Shown here in pieces: positions 33,196-42,400 of a stretch of 64,000 bases of DNA (within the stretch, counting starts at the first letter, position 1; every line of letters begins with the position of its first letter). A model generated the notes under the pieces. The model did no database searches, was not told where the DNA came from, and was given only the letters and a program-made list of their open reading frames with translations. A program made the translations under genes and the position numbers. The stretch is taken from assembly GCA_038246785.1 (NCBI GenBank), contig JBBRVP010000002.1, positions 95,160 to 159,159 on the forward strand, written 5' to 3'. Origin of the DNA: JBBRVP01 sp038246785 (lineage in GTDB: Bacteria; Actinomycetota; Actinomycetes; Jiangellales; Jiangellaceae).

Positions 33196-33453
33196 ATGCG
33201 CACCACGATCGCCGTCTCGGACGAGCTGCTCCTAGCCGCCAAGCGACGGGCCAGCGCAACCGGTCAGACTCTCGGCAGCGTCGTGGAGTCCGCCCTCCGT
33301 TCATACCTGTTGGCCGCTCCGCACAATGCCGGGCGGCCGCGAGTCCCGGTGTTCCGCGCCGGCAGCGGCCCGCGGCCAGGCGTCGATCTCACGTCCAACG
33401 CGGCCCTCCACGAGGCGCTGGACGAGGGAGTCGACGTCGCCGATCGCCGCTGA
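33196..33453 (+). CDS. VapB-like ribbon-helix-helix antitoxin (module 2)
   Basis: Protein of 85 residues. MRTTIAVSDELLLAAKRRA is a ribbon-helix-helix start (beta strand, then helix), followed by TLGSVVESALRSYLL. The C-terminal half, ending ALHEALDEGVDVADRR, would bind the toxin. Its stop lies 2 bp before the vapC start. Confidence 0.85.
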   Translation: MRTTIAVSDELLLAAKRRASATGQTLGSVVESALRSYLLAAPHNAGRPRVPVFRAGSGPRPGVDLTSNAALHEALDEGVDVADRR

Positions 33454-33455
33454 GG

Positions 33456-33890
33456 ATGGACCTCCTCGACGTCAACGTGGTCCTCGCTGCGCACCGCGCA
33501 GACCACCCGGATCACACGGCGGTGCGGGCGTGGTTCGACCGCATGCTGGACCAGGAGATGCCGTTCACCGTCCCCAGCGTCGTCTGGGGCTCCTTCCTCA
33601 GGGTGAGCACAAGCCGACGCATCTTCGCTGTGCCGACGTCCGTTGCCGACGCCTTCACTTTCATCGATGCCGTCTGCGCACAGCCGAGCTTCCTCCTGAC
33701 GAGTCCCGGCCCGCGCCATCTCGTGCTGCTCAAGCGGATGTGCGAGGAGGGGGACGCCTCCGGTGACCTCGTGCCTGACGCGGTCATCGGCGCGATCGCC
33801 CTCGAGCACGGTTGCGATGTCGTCACCCTCGACCGCGACTTCGCTCGGTTCCCCTCCATCCGGCACGTGCGGCCGTCAGCCCGCGCGTGA
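33456..33890 (+). CDS. VapC-like PIN-domain toxin (module 2)
   Basis: Protein of 144 residues with PIN acidic residues in LLDVNVVLAAHRADHPDH, LVPDAVIGAIALEHGCDV and VTLDRDFARFPSI. It matches the TA family VapC group common in actinobacteria. Together with module 1 it brackets the tRNA-Sec, selD and DUF1810 genes. A perfect 10-bp hairpin follows the gene. Confidence 0.9.
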   Translation: MDLLDVNVVLAAHRADHPDHTAVRAWFDRMLDQEMPFTVPSVVWGSFLRVSTSRRIFAVPTSVADAFTFIDAVCAQPSFLLTSPGPRHLVLLKRMCEEGDASGDLVPDAVIGAIALEHGCDVVTLDRDFARFPSIRHVRPSARA

Positions 33891-33902
33891 CGCCGCACCG
33901 GC

Positions 33903-33952
33903 GACGTGTCAGCCTCTCACCGCGCTGTAGCCGCCTGAGGGTCTGACACGTC
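33903..33952. terminator. Inverted repeat between convergent vapC and ThiS-like gene
   Basis: GACGTGTCAG (33903-33912) and CTGACACGTC (33943-33952) pair perfectly over 10 bp, with CCTC/GAGG pairs possible just inside. Probable bidirectional terminator. Confidence 0.65.
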
Positions 33953-33979
33953 AACAGATCGCCGGATCGTGCGCGGCGG

Positions 33980-34276
33980 CTACCCTCCCGCCATCGCCCC
34001 GATGACGAGGAACGGCTCCCGCCCAGCCGCCACCGGCTCCGGCAGTGGCGCGTCGGTCGGCTCATGGGACAGGTCCATTTCACAGGCGTAGTAGCGCACG
34101 AAGGCCCGCCGCTGCCCGCTCGCGCCGTCCCGGATCCGCCCGCGCAGCACGGGATGCTGCACCTCCAGCGCGTCGAGCACGGAACCCACGGTGGCGGGGC
34201 CAGCCACGTCCACCTGCACCGGGCCCTCGACCGAGGCGAGCACCCGCAGGTGCGCAGGGAGTACGACGCTGATCAC
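33980..34276 (-). CDS. MoaD/ThiS-like small protein with C-terminal Gly-Gly
   Basis: Protein of 98 residues with a ubiquitin-like beta-grasp pattern: ISVVLPAHLRVLASVEGPVQ, VGSVLDALEVQHPVLRGRI and a C-terminus ending IGAMAGG. A terminal Gly-Gly is the site of adenylation and thiocarboxylation in ThiS and MoaD sulfur carriers. The GTG start overlaps the BNR-repeat gene by GTGA. No cognate E1-like enzyme is adjacent, so its partner is unknown. Confidence 0.8.
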   Translation of the reverse strand: MISVVLPAHLRVLASVEGPVQVDVAGPATVGSVLDALEVQHPVLRGRIRDGASGQRRAFVRYYACEMDLSHEPTDAPLPEPVAAGREPFLVIGAMAGG

Positions 34277-35388
34277 GGCAGCGTCTGCACCTCGACCGAC
34301 AGCACGGCGGGCAGATCGCGCACGATCGGTGCCCAGGTATCGCCGGCGTCGGCGGAGGAGTAGACCTGCCCGCCGGTGGTGCCGACGTAGAGGCCGCACG
34401 CATCGAGTGAGTCGACGGCCGTCGCATCGCGCAGCACGTTGACGTAGCAGTCGCTCTGCGGCAGCCCGTCCGTGAGCGGCTCCCACTCGCCGCCGCCGGT
34501 GCGGCTGCGGTAGACGCGCAGCCGCCCGTCGGGCGGATAGTGCAGCGAGTCGCTGGTGATCGGGACGACGTACACCGTCTCGGGCTCGTGCGCGTGCACC
34601 TCGATCGGGAAGCCGAAGTCGCTCGGCAGGTCGCCGCTCACCTCGTGCCACGACTCGCCGGCGTCGTCGCTGCGCATGACGTCCCAGTGCTTCTGCATGT
34701 AGAGCACGTCGGGCCGGTCGGGGTGCATCGCGATCCGGTGGACGCAGTGGCCGACCTCGGAGTCCTGGTCGGGGATCTCCCCCGACCGCAGCCCCTTGTT
34801 GATCGGCCGCCAGGTGGCGCCGGCGTCGTCGCTGCGGAAGGCGCCGGCGGCCGAGATCGCGGTGTAGATCCGTTGCCGGTCGCGCGGGTCGACGATGATC
34901 GTGTGCAGGCACATGCCGCCGGCGCCCGGAGCCCACTGCGGCGCGGTCTCGTGCTGGCGCAGCCCGGGCAGCTCCTGCCAGGAGGTGCCGCCGTCGGTGG
35001 TGCGGAACAGCGCGGCGTCCTCGATGCCGGCGAGCACGGTGTCGGGGTCGTCGAGCGACGGCTCGAGGTGCCAGACGCGGGTGAAGTCGAACGGGCGCGG
35101 CGTGCCGTCGTACCACTGGTGGGTGCCGGGCTCTCCGACGTACGCGAACTCACTGCCCACCGGCGTCCAGCTGGTGCCGCCGTCGTCTGAGCGCTGGATG
35201 ACCTGCCCGAACCAGCCGCCCGACTGCGAGGCGTAGAGCCGGTCGGGGTCGGCCGGCGAGCCCTTGACGTGGTAGACGTCCCAGCCTCCGAAGTGGGGGC
35301 CGCTCATCGTCCAGTCCTTGCGTGTCCCGTCCGCCGTGAGGACGAACGCACCCTTGTGCGTCCCGACCAGCACCCGTACGCCGCTCAT
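34273..35388 (-). CDS. BNR/sialidase-like beta-propeller protein
   Basis: Protein of 371 residues with repeated Asp-box motifs (SxDxGxTW): QRSDDGGTSWTPVG, FRTTDGGTSWQELPG, FRSDDAGATWRPINKG, MRSDDAGESWHEVSG and YSSADAGDTWAPIV. It has no signal peptide, so a cytoplasmic beta-propeller is predicted. Such proteins are annotated as exo-alpha-sialidase-like or VPS10/sortilin-like but usually lack catalytic residues. It is coupled to a ThiS-like gene. Confidence 0.85.
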   Translation of the reverse strand: MSGVRVLVGTHKGAFVLTADGTRKDWTMSGPHFGGWDVYHVKGSPADPDRLYASQSGGWFGQVIQRSDDGGTSWTPVGSEFAYVGEPGTHQWYDGTPRPFDFTRVWHLEPSLDDPDTVLAGIEDAALFRTTDGGTSWQELPGLRQHETAPQWAPGAGGMCLHTIIVDPRDRQRIYTAISAAGAFRSDDAGATWRPINKGLRSGEIPDQDSEVGHCVHRIAMHPDRPDVLYMQKHWDVMRSDDAGESWHEVSGDLPSDFGFPIEVHAHEPETVYVVPITSDSLHYPPDGRLRVYRSRTGGGEWEPLTDGLPQSDCYVNVLRDATAVDSLDACGLYVGTTGGQVYSSADAGDTWAPIVRDLPAVLSVEVQTLP

Positions 35389-35494
35389 CCGATCCCTCCT
35401 CGTTGCGCCGCCCGCCGGCCGGTGACGCTACCCCCTTCGACCGACGGTGCGTCTCGGACTCATCGCTGCCGAGCGGGACAGTTGCCGCTGACCG

Positions 35495-35541
35495 TTGACC
35501 GTTGGCTAGTGACAGTCATACTTTGATGGTAGTGACTGTCA
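35495..35541 (+). promoter_or_regulatory. Promoter and TetR-type operator of the MFS efflux operon
   Basis: -35 TTGACC (35495-35500) and -10 TACTTT (35519-35524) are 18 bp apart. Inverted half-sites TGACAGTCA (35510-35518) and TGACTGTCA (35533-35541) flank the -10 region. The regulator is probably the TetR protein encoded at the end of the operon. An AAAGGAGGT Shine-Dalgarno follows at 35542-35550. Confidence 0.75.
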
Positions 35542-35557
35542 AAAGGAGGTAACCGTC

Positions 35558-37111
35558 ATGAACGGTCCATCCACTGCCGCCAGGACGCGCTGGTGGATCT
35601 TGGCGGCGATCAGCCTCGGGCTCCTGGCGGTCGGCCTGGACGCCACGGTGTTGAGCCTGGCCCTGCCCACGCTGGCCGGGAGCCTGAGCGCCGACGAGAG
35701 CCAGCTGCAGTGGTTCGTGACGGCGTACACGCTGGCCCTCACCGCCGCGATGCTGCCCTCCGGCCTGCTCGGGGACCGGTACGGGCGCAAGCGGATCCTC
35801 CTGTGCGCGCAGGTGATCTTCGGCCTGGCGTCGGTGGGCTGCGCCCTGGCCACCGGGCCTGCCGGCTTCGTCGTGGCGCGCGCCGTCCTCGGGGCCGCGG
35901 GTGCCGGGATGATCGTGATGGCGCTCGCGGTCATCACCGTGACCTTCGACGAGCAGGAACGTCCGCGCGCCATCGGCGTCTGGGCGGCGGCCAATTTCCT
36001 CGCGCTGCCCATCGGTCCGCTGCTGGGCGGCTGGATGCTCGCGCGCCTGTGGTGGGGTTGGGTGTTCTTGCTCAACGTCCCGGTGGCCCTGGTCGGGCTG
36101 CTCGCCGTCCTGGCACTCGTCCCGGAGTCGCGCCCGCCTCAGCCGCCCGGCTTCGACGTCGTCGGCGTCGTCACCTCCAGCCTGGGCCTGACCGCGCTGA
36201 TGTACGGCGTGATCCAGAGCGGACGCGGCAGTTGGAACGCACCCGCGGCATATGGCCCGATGCTCCTGGGCAGCGCGCTCCTGGCACTCCTGGTGTGGTG
36301 GGAGCGCCAGCTGGTGGCCCGAGGGGGGACCCCGCTGGTGGACCCGTCGCTGTTCCGCGTGCCCTCGTTCAGCGCAGGAGTCGGCCTGGCGGCAGTCGGC
36401 GTGTTCGGCCTATTCGGCGCGTTGTTCCTGCTGCCGCAGTACTGGCAGGCCGTCGTCGGTGTCGACACTCAGGGCGCCGGGCTGCGGCTGCTGCCCCTGA
36501 TTGGCGGGATGGTCGTCGGGGCCGTGCTCGCCGACCGGGTCGTGGCCCTCGCTGGTGCGCGGTTCGTGGTTGCGGCCGGCCTCGGTGTCCTGGCCGCCGC
36601 GATGCTCGGCGCGGCCACGACCACCGTGAGCTCCCCGGAGTGGCAGTTGGCAGTCTGGACCGCGGCGGCTGGTGCCGGTGCTGGGCTCAGCCTGGCGACG
36701 GCGGCCGCGGCGGCGATCGTCGAGCTCGACGAGCGGCGTAGCGGCGTTGGCACGGCGCTGGTGCAGGCGGTCGTCAAGCTCGGACCCGCGATCGGCGCCG
36801 CGGTGCTCGGGACCCTGCTCGCCTCGACGTACCAGTCTCTCGTCCCCACCTCGGGGCTGCCGGCTGAGGCTGGCGACGCGGTCCGGTCCAGCGTCTTCGC
36901 CGGACTGGCCGTCGCCCGAGAGTCGGGGTCGGTCGCGCTCGCGGATCAGGTACGGTCCGCGTTTGTGTCCGGAATGGACGTCGCGATGCGCTGGGCGGCG
37001 GTCGCGGTGGCGATCGGCATCCCCTTCGCCTTGCTGTTCCTGCCGCAGCGCGTTGTGACGGGCGGCGGAGAGGCAGAATCGGTCGATGAGCAAGGCCACT
37101 CCGTCCGGTAG
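35558..37111 (+). CDS. MFS drug efflux transporter, DHA2 (14-TMS) family
   Basis: Protein of 517 residues with about 14 hydrophobic segments, of the EmrB/QacA type. Motif A is GLLGDRYGRKRILL, LDATVLSLALPTLAG is the start of the first helix, and the antiporter-like motif C region is GAAGAGMIVMALAV. It should export drugs or toxic metabolites by proton antiport. ATG 35558 has a near-perfect AAAGGAGGT Shine-Dalgarno. The 3' end overlaps the TetR gene by 26 bp. Confidence 0.93.
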   Translation: MNGPSTAARTRWWILAAISLGLLAVGLDATVLSLALPTLAGSLSADESQLQWFVTAYTLALTAAMLPSGLLGDRYGRKRILLCAQVIFGLASVGCALATGPAGFVVARAVLGAAGAGMIVMALAVITVTFDEQERPRAIGVWAAANFLALPIGPLLGGWMLARLWWGWVFLLNVPVALVGLLAVLALVPESRPPQPPGFDVVGVVTSSLGLTALMYGVIQSGRGSWNAPAAYGPMLLGSALLALLVWWERQLVARGGTPLVDPSLFRVPSFSAGVGLAAVGVFGLFGALFLLPQYWQAVVGVDTQGAGLRLLPLIGGMVVGAVLADRVVALAGARFVVAAGLGVLAAAMLGAATTTVSSPEWQLAVWTAAAGAGAGLSLATAAAAAIVELDERRSGVGTALVQAVVKLGPAIGAAVLGTLLASTYQSLVPTSGLPAEAGDAVRSSVFAGLAVARESGSVALADQVRSAFVSGMDVAMRWAAVAVAIGIPFALLFLPQRVVTGGGEAESVDEQGHSVR

Positions 37112-37736
37112 CTCGCCGGCAGGTCTGCGAGAGCGCAAGAAGGCGCGCACCCGGTCCACCGTGCAGGAGGTCGCACTGCGGCTCTTCCACCAGCAGGGAT
37201 ACGACCAGACCACCGTCGAGCAGATCGCCGCGGCAGCGGAGATCTCGCCATCCACGTTCTTCCGCTACTTCCCCAGCAAAGAGGACGTCGTCCTGTACGA
37301 CGCCCTCGACCCCCTTCTCATCGAGTCGTTCCGCGCTCAGCCCGCGCGGCTCCCGCCGGTGGCGGCCATGCGCGCGGCGATGCACGAGGTCTTCGATGCC
37401 CTGTCCCCCGAACAGGTGGCCGACCAGCGCGACAGGGCGGCCATGGCCTTGAGCGTCCCCTCACTGCAGAACGCGTGGATCGGGGAGCTCCTGCGCACCC
37501 AGCTCATGGTCGCCAGCCTGGTGGCCGAGCGCACCGGCCGCGAGCCGGACGACCTCGAGGTGCGGGTGCACGCGGGCGCGCTGCTCGGGGCGCTCTTGGG
37601 CGCGCTGCTGCCGGGGACGAGCGACGCTGCCGCGCTCAGCAACGACTTCGTCACCGGGGCCGACGCCGCGCTGGACCTGGTCGAGGCCGGGCTGCCGCTA
37701 CTGCACCGCGCTCACACGAAGTCCACAACGATGTGA
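37086..37736 (+). CDS. TetR-family repressor of the MFS operon
   Basis: Protein of 216 residues. The N-terminal helix-turn-helix is RSTVQEVALRLFHQQGYDQT followed by TVEQIAAAAEISPSTFFRYF, and the ligand-binding domain is mostly helical. It overlaps the transporter gene, so it is co-expressed and very likely binds the TGACAGTCA inverted repeat upstream of the operon in a feedback loop. Confidence 0.92.
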   Translation: MSKATPSGSSPAGLRERKKARTRSTVQEVALRLFHQQGYDQTTVEQIAAAAEISPSTFFRYFPSKEDVVLYDALDPLLIESFRAQPARLPPVAAMRAAMHEVFDALSPEQVADQRDRAAMALSVPSLQNAWIGELLRTQLMVASLVAERTGREPDDLEVRVHAGALLGALLGALLPGTSDAAALSNDFVTGADAALDLVEAGLPLLHRAHTKSTTM

Positions 37737-37941
37737 CCACGCTGGGCAGTAGCCACTGTGCAGAGGTTCGGTGCGGCGGGTGTCCCGCTGCGTTGGTCGA
37801 CCAGCCCGCTGTGCGCCCAGCGCGCCTGACGGATCCCCGTCGGCGAGCCGACCGCCCCCGGTCTCAGCCCGGATGGCGGGCGGTGAGGGCCATCCTGGGG
37901 CTACGTACCGCGGGCGCGCACACGGTGCTGTTGGGGCCCTG

Positions 37942-39354
37942 TCACCCGGCGATGTCGCCGGTGATGGTGTGGTTGACCCGGAACACGTTGTCCGGGTCCC
38001 ATCGCTGCTTCACGTCGACGAGCCGGTCGCGGCACCGCGGGTCGAACGCGCTGGGCAGGCGCTGCCCCTGGTCCGCACCCAGGAAGTTGACGTAGGCGCC
38101 GGCAGCGAACGGTTCGAGGACCGACCAGGTGTCCTGCACCCAGCCCAGGTTGGCCTCGTCGGTGAGCGGATCCGGCCACATGCCCACGATGTTGACGGCG
38201 AAGGGCGCGTCGCGGTGCCCGACGGGGGACCACTCCGGGCCGCGCCCGGCGATCTGGCCGCCGAGCTGGTGCACGTGCACGCTCGACAGGGGTGACGGTG
38301 CCCGTGCGCCCTGGGTCACCAGCCCGTCGATGAGTTCGCCGGGCAGCCCCTCCACGTACCCGTGTTCCCAGTGGCCGCGCATCCCTGGAGGGGCTGAGGC
38401 ATCGACCATCTGCTGGAGCGCGGCGTACGGCATCGGCTGGACCAGGTCGACGTCCGCAACCACCGCAGCCCGCAGCGGGGCCAGGGCTGCCGCACCGGCT
38501 CCGGGGTCCTTCGCGGCGTCCGCGCAGTGACACACGACGATCCCCAAGGCGGGGCGCATCCGCAGGGGTTCGGGGACGAACGGCTCCGGCGGGGCGGTCA
38601 TGAGCACGACCAGGGTGGTCAGCTCGTCGGGGGCGTCGCGCATGAGGGAGTCGTACGCCGCCAGGACGTCGCGCGCCTTTTCCGGCGCGTAGAGCAGCAT
38701 TCCTCCCGTGACGACGGCGCAGCGGTGCAGGGAGAACTCGAACGACGTGACGACCCCGAAGTTGCCGCCGCCTCCCCGCAACGCCCACAACAGGTCGCCA
38801 TTGTGCTCCTCGTCGGCCCGGACCAACTCACCGCTGGCCGTCACCAGGTCCGCGGCGACGAGGTTGTCGCAGGCGAGTCCGTAGCGGCGCATGAGGTGCC
38901 CGAACCCGCCGCCGAGGGTCACGCCGGCGACCCCCACTGACGACACGACCGCGCCGGTCGTGGCCAGGCCGAACGCGGCGGTCGCGGCGTCGAATGCGCC
39001 CCAGGTGACGCCTCCCGCCACCCTGGCGAGCCGACGTCCGGCGTCCACCTCGATGTCCGACAGGGAACCCAGGTCGAGGACGACGCCCCCGTCGCAGGTC
39101 CCAAAGCCGGCCAGGCTGTGGCCGCCGGCGCGCACTGCCAGGGGCAGCTGCTCGCGGACGGCCAACCCGACCGCAGCGCGCACGTCCGGCACCGTCCTCG
39201 CCCGCGCGACCACCGCCGGCCGCCTGTCGACCCGGCCCTCGACTAAGCGCCTGGCGTGGTCGTAGCGGGCGTCGTCAGGGCCGATCAGCTCACCGGTGAA
39301 GTCCCTGGCGAGCGCTGCGGTGAGGCGGCCACCTGAACTCAGCTGTGTCGCCAA
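37942..39354 (-). CDS. FAD-dependent oxidase of the PCMH/berberine-bridge enzyme family
   Basis: Protein of 470 residues. The FAD-binding PCMH domain (about 45-215) shows AVRAGGHSLAGFGTCDGG, where the His of GGHS is the usual site of covalent FAD attachment, and VAGVTLGGGFGHLMRRYG. The Cys normally found before that second loop in bicovalent enzymes is absent (SSVGVAG), so attachment is probably through His only. The C-terminal BBE motif is AAGAYVNFLGADQGQ, then DVKQRWDPDNVFR. No signal peptide. It oxidises an unknown alcohol or sugar. Divergent from the AfsR-like regulator. The preceding 205-bp gap (37737-37941) holds nothing I recognise. Confidence 0.9.
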   Translation of the reverse strand: MATQLSSGGRLTAALARDFTGELIGPDDARYDHARRLVEGRVDRRPAVVARARTVPDVRAAVGLAVREQLPLAVRAGGHSLAGFGTCDGGVVLDLGSLSDIEVDAGRRLARVAGGVTWGAFDAATAAFGLATTGAVVSSVGVAGVTLGGGFGHLMRRYGLACDNLVAADLVTASGELVRADEEHNGDLLWALRGGGGNFGVVTSFEFSLHRCAVVTGGMLLYAPEKARDVLAAYDSLMRDAPDELTTLVVLMTAPPEPFVPEPLRMRPALGIVVCHCADAAKDPGAGAAALAPLRAAVVADVDLVQPMPYAALQQMVDASAPPGMRGHWEHGYVEGLPGELIDGLVTQGARAPSPLSSVHVHQLGGQIAGRGPEWSPVGHRDAPFAVNIVGMWPDPLTDEANLGWVQDTWSVLEPFAAGAYVNFLGADQGQRLPSAFDPRCRDRLVDVKQRWDPDNVFRVNHTITGDIAG

Positions 39355-39475
39355 GGCATCCTCCCTTCCGGTCTCCCGGCGGCTGCCCCGCCGAGGTACC
39401 AGCCGATCGTCACGCGCAGGCCTTTCATCGCCCTGTCACTCCGCAGTCGCTGCTGGATGCTGCAGACTGAGCGGC

Positions 39476-42391
39476 ATGGGCGGGGCGCCGCCGACGTTCG
39501 GGGTGCTGGGGGCGCTGGAGGTGCGCCGGGACGGGCGGGAGGTGACGCTTCCCCGGGGACGGCAGCGCGCAGTCCTCGCCGCTCTTCTGGTCCGGTCCGG
39601 TCGACCCGTGTCGGCGGCTGGCCTGGCAGCGGCGGCATGGGGCGACGGTCTGCCCGAGCACCCCGCAGCCGCCCTGCACACGGTGGTCTCCCGGCTGCGC
39701 CGCCCGCTCGGTGCCGCGAGCCTGCGCACCGGACCGCTCGGCTACGCCCTCGTTGTCCCCCCCGAGCAGCTAGACGCCGGCCAGTTCGTCGCGCTGCGGG
39801 CCAGCGCCGCGAGGGCCCGGCCGGAGGCCGCCGCGCAGCTGCTCGACGCCGCCCTTGCGCTGTGGCGCGGTCCGGCGTACGAGGAGTTCGCCCACCGCGA
39901 CTTCGCCCGCGCCGAAGCGGTGCGCCTCGACCAGCTGCGGGCGGTCACCATCGAGGAGCGGGCCGAGCTGTCGCTGGCCCTCGGGCAGTCAGAGCCGGCG
40001 ATCAGCAGCCTGGAGTGGCTGCTGGCCGAGCAGCCGTTCCGCGAACGAGCCACCGCGCTGTTGATGACCGCGCTGTACGAGTCCGGGCGGGCGGCCGCGG
40101 CCCTCGACCGCTATCGAGGCCACCGGGACCGCCTCGCCGACGAGCTGGGCCTTGACCCCTCGCCGGCGTTGCAGCAGCTGCAGGTGCGGATCCTCGGGCA
40201 CGACCTGCCCGCGAGCCGGCGCCCTGCCCCGCGGATGCCGGCCTGGCTCGTGAGCTCCACGGCATTCGTGGGACGCGACGACGACCTCGCGGCGCTGGCT
40301 GAAGCGGTGAGGGCCCACCGGTTGGTCACCGTGACCGGCGCCGGCGGAGTGGGCAAGACGCGCCTGGTCGCGGAAACGCTGCCCGACCTCGCCGCCCGGC
40401 TCGGCCTGCCGGTCACCGTCGTCGAGCTGGGCGACCCGGGTGGCGGCCAGGTCGACGCGGCGGTGGCCGCCGCGCTCGGACTCGGCGTAGCGGGCGGATC
40501 GGTCACCGACGCGGTCCTGGAGTACCTCAGCATCACTACGTTGCTGCTGGTGCTCGACAGCTGCGAGAACGCGGTCGCCCAGGTCCGCAGGCTCGTCGAA
40601 GCGGTCCTGCGCCGCTGCCCCGGAGTACGGATGATCGCGACCAGCCGGCGGCGGCTGGACTCCCCGGACGAGCAGGTGCTGCCACTCGAGCCCCTCGCGA
40701 CCCCCCGGGCCGACGCCCCACCCGAACAGGCCGGGCTGGCCGCGTCGGTGCAGCTGTTCGCCGATCGGGCCCGCAGACTGCGCCCCGCGCTGCCGCTCAC
40801 CGCCGAGACGCTCCCGGTGGCCGCCGACATCTGCCGCCGGCTCGACGGGCTGCCGCTCGCGATCGAGCTGGCGGCCACGCAGGCGGCCACACTCGGCCTG
40901 CAACCGCTGCGGGACCGGCTCGACGTCAGCCTCGACGTCCTCGGTGACGACGAGCACCGGCCGGGGCTGCGGGCGGTCGTGGACGGGTCGTATGCGCTGC
41001 TCGGCTCGGGCGACCAGCGGGTGCTCGCCGCCCTGTCGGTCTTCGACAACGGCTTCGACCTGCCCGCCGTGGAGCACGTCGCCGGCTCCCTCGTCCCCGG
41101 ACCGCTCGCGTCGAGCCTTGCCCGGCTCGTCGACGCCAGCCTCGTCCTGGCCGACCTAGCCAGCGGTGAGGCGCGCTACCGCCTGCTCGCGATCGTCCGG
41201 GCGTTCGCCGCCGAGCGGCTCGCCCGCGCAGGTGCGGCCGACGCGGTCCGGCTCGCCCATGCCCGGTACGTGCGCGCACTCGCCGACACCGCGGCCCGCG
41301 CCGCCACTGGCCGGGCCAGCCGCGAGCGGCCGTTCCAGCCGGTGGAGGACAGCCGCTCCGACGTCGTCGCGGCGGTGCGCTGCGCGATCTCGGCCGGAGA
41401 CCTCGCGCTCGCCGGCGGCATCACCGCGTCGTTGCGGCGGTACCCGCACTGGCGCCCGGACACCGAGCTGCTGGCCCTCATCCGGGAGGTCGCGCACGAC
41501 CCGCGGCTGCGACCCACGCCAGCCGCCGTACTTGCGATCGCGGCCGGGGGCGTCGCCGCCGCCGACCTCGGCGACCTGGGCGACGCCGAACAGCTCGGAG
41601 CGGAGGCGCTGGCACTCGCCGACGACCCGGCCGAGCATTACCTCGCGCTGCTCACCTTGGGGGTCACGGCGCTCTACCGCGGCGAGCACGACCGGTCGGC
41701 AGCATGGTGGCAGCGGATGCTCGACGTCCCAGACCTGCCGGCGGCCTACCGCGTGGACGCGCACGCCTCCCTGGCCCTGCTCGGCTGCTACCACGGGGAC
41801 CGCCCGGCCTCCCGCCGGCACGCCGAGGAGGCACGCCGGGCGGCCGACGTCGCCGGCGCCGCCGGTTACCACGCGTTCGCGGCGTACGCCTACGGCGAGG
41901 TCTGCCTGCTCGACGACCCGCCGGCCGCAGTCGACGTGCTGCGGGTTGCCGCCGACGAAGCAGAGCAAGCCGGCGCCGGTCAGGTCGTCGCCGTCGCCCG
42001 CATCGCGTTGCTGTCTGGGCTCGTCCGGCTCGGCCGCTACGACGAGGCCCTCAGCCTCGCTCCGGCCTTGCTGCACCACCTGCGACAGATGGGCAGCTGG
42101 CCGCAGCTGTGGACCACCGTGCGCGTTCTCGCCGAGCTGCTCGTCGACCTGGATCGCCCGCAGCCAGCGGCCATGCTGCTCGCCGCCGCGCACGCCGCGG
42201 ACTCGGCGCCGACCCTCACCGGCGATGACGTGGGGCGCTACCGAGACCTCGACGCCCGGATCCGCCAGCGCTTGGGCGTCCAGGTAGCCGAGCGGATCGC
42301 AGCACTCGCCCGGGCGCTGCCCCGGTCTCAGGTGCTCGACCGCGCCCTTGCCGCCGTCGACCAAGTCGTGGATCGGCTCCCCGTCGAGTGA
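39476..42391 (+). CDS. AfsR/SARP-like regulator with BTAD, NTPase and TPR regions
   Basis: Protein of 971 residues. Domain order: OmpR-type winged helix (about 8-90, FGVLGALEVRRDGREVTLP and LHTVVSRLRRPLG), BTAD (about 95-240, LALWRGPAYEEFAHRDFARA), NB-ARC ATPase with Walker A VTGAGGVGKTRLVAETL and LLLVLDSCENA, then a helical TPR-like tail. Such proteins activate secondary-metabolism or stress genes. It is divergent from the FAD oxidase, a plausible target, but no larger biosynthetic cluster is present. Confidence 0.9.
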   Translation: MGGAPPTFGVLGALEVRRDGREVTLPRGRQRAVLAALLVRSGRPVSAAGLAAAAWGDGLPEHPAAALHTVVSRLRRPLGAASLRTGPLGYALVVPPEQLDAGQFVALRASAARARPEAAAQLLDAALALWRGPAYEEFAHRDFARAEAVRLDQLRAVTIEERAELSLALGQSEPAISSLEWLLAEQPFRERATALLMTALYESGRAAAALDRYRGHRDRLADELGLDPSPALQQLQVRILGHDLPASRRPAPRMPAWLVSSTAFVGRDDDLAALAEAVRAHRLVTVTGAGGVGKTRLVAETLPDLAARLGLPVTVVELGDPGGGQVDAAVAAALGLGVAGGSVTDAVLEYLSITTLLLVLDSCENAVAQVRRLVEAVLRRCPGVRMIATSRRRLDSPDEQVLPLEPLATPRADAPPEQAGLAASVQLFADRARRLRPALPLTAETLPVAADICRRLDGLPLAIELAATQAATLGLQPLRDRLDVSLDVLGDDEHRPGLRAVVDGSYALLGSGDQRVLAALSVFDNGFDLPAVEHVAGSLVPGPLASSLARLVDASLVLADLASGEARYRLLAIVRAFAAERLARAGAADAVRLAHARYVRALADTAARAATGRASRERPFQPVEDSRSDVVAAVRCAISAGDLALAGGITASLRRYPHWRPDTELLALIREVAHDPRLRPTPAAVLAIAAGGVAAADLGDLGDAEQLGAEALALADDPAEHYLALLTLGVTALYRGEHDRSAAWWQRMLDVPDLPAAYRVDAHASLALLGCYHGDRPASRRHAEEARRAADVAGAAGYHAFAAYAYGEVCLLDDPPAAVDVLRVAADEAEQAGAGQVVAVARIALLSGLVRLGRYDEALSLAPALLHHLRQMGSWPQLWTTVRVLAELLVDLDRPQPAAMLLAAAHAADSAPTLTGDDVGRYRDLDARIRQRLGVQVAERIAALARALPRSQVLDRALAAVDQVVDRLPVE

Positions 42392-42400
42392 TCTCGGCCG

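Noticed and set aside
39476..42391. Core of a secondary-metabolite cluster
   Set aside because: AfsR-like regulator and FAD oxidase are adjacent, but no synthase, peptide or transporter genes that would form a cluster are next to them.
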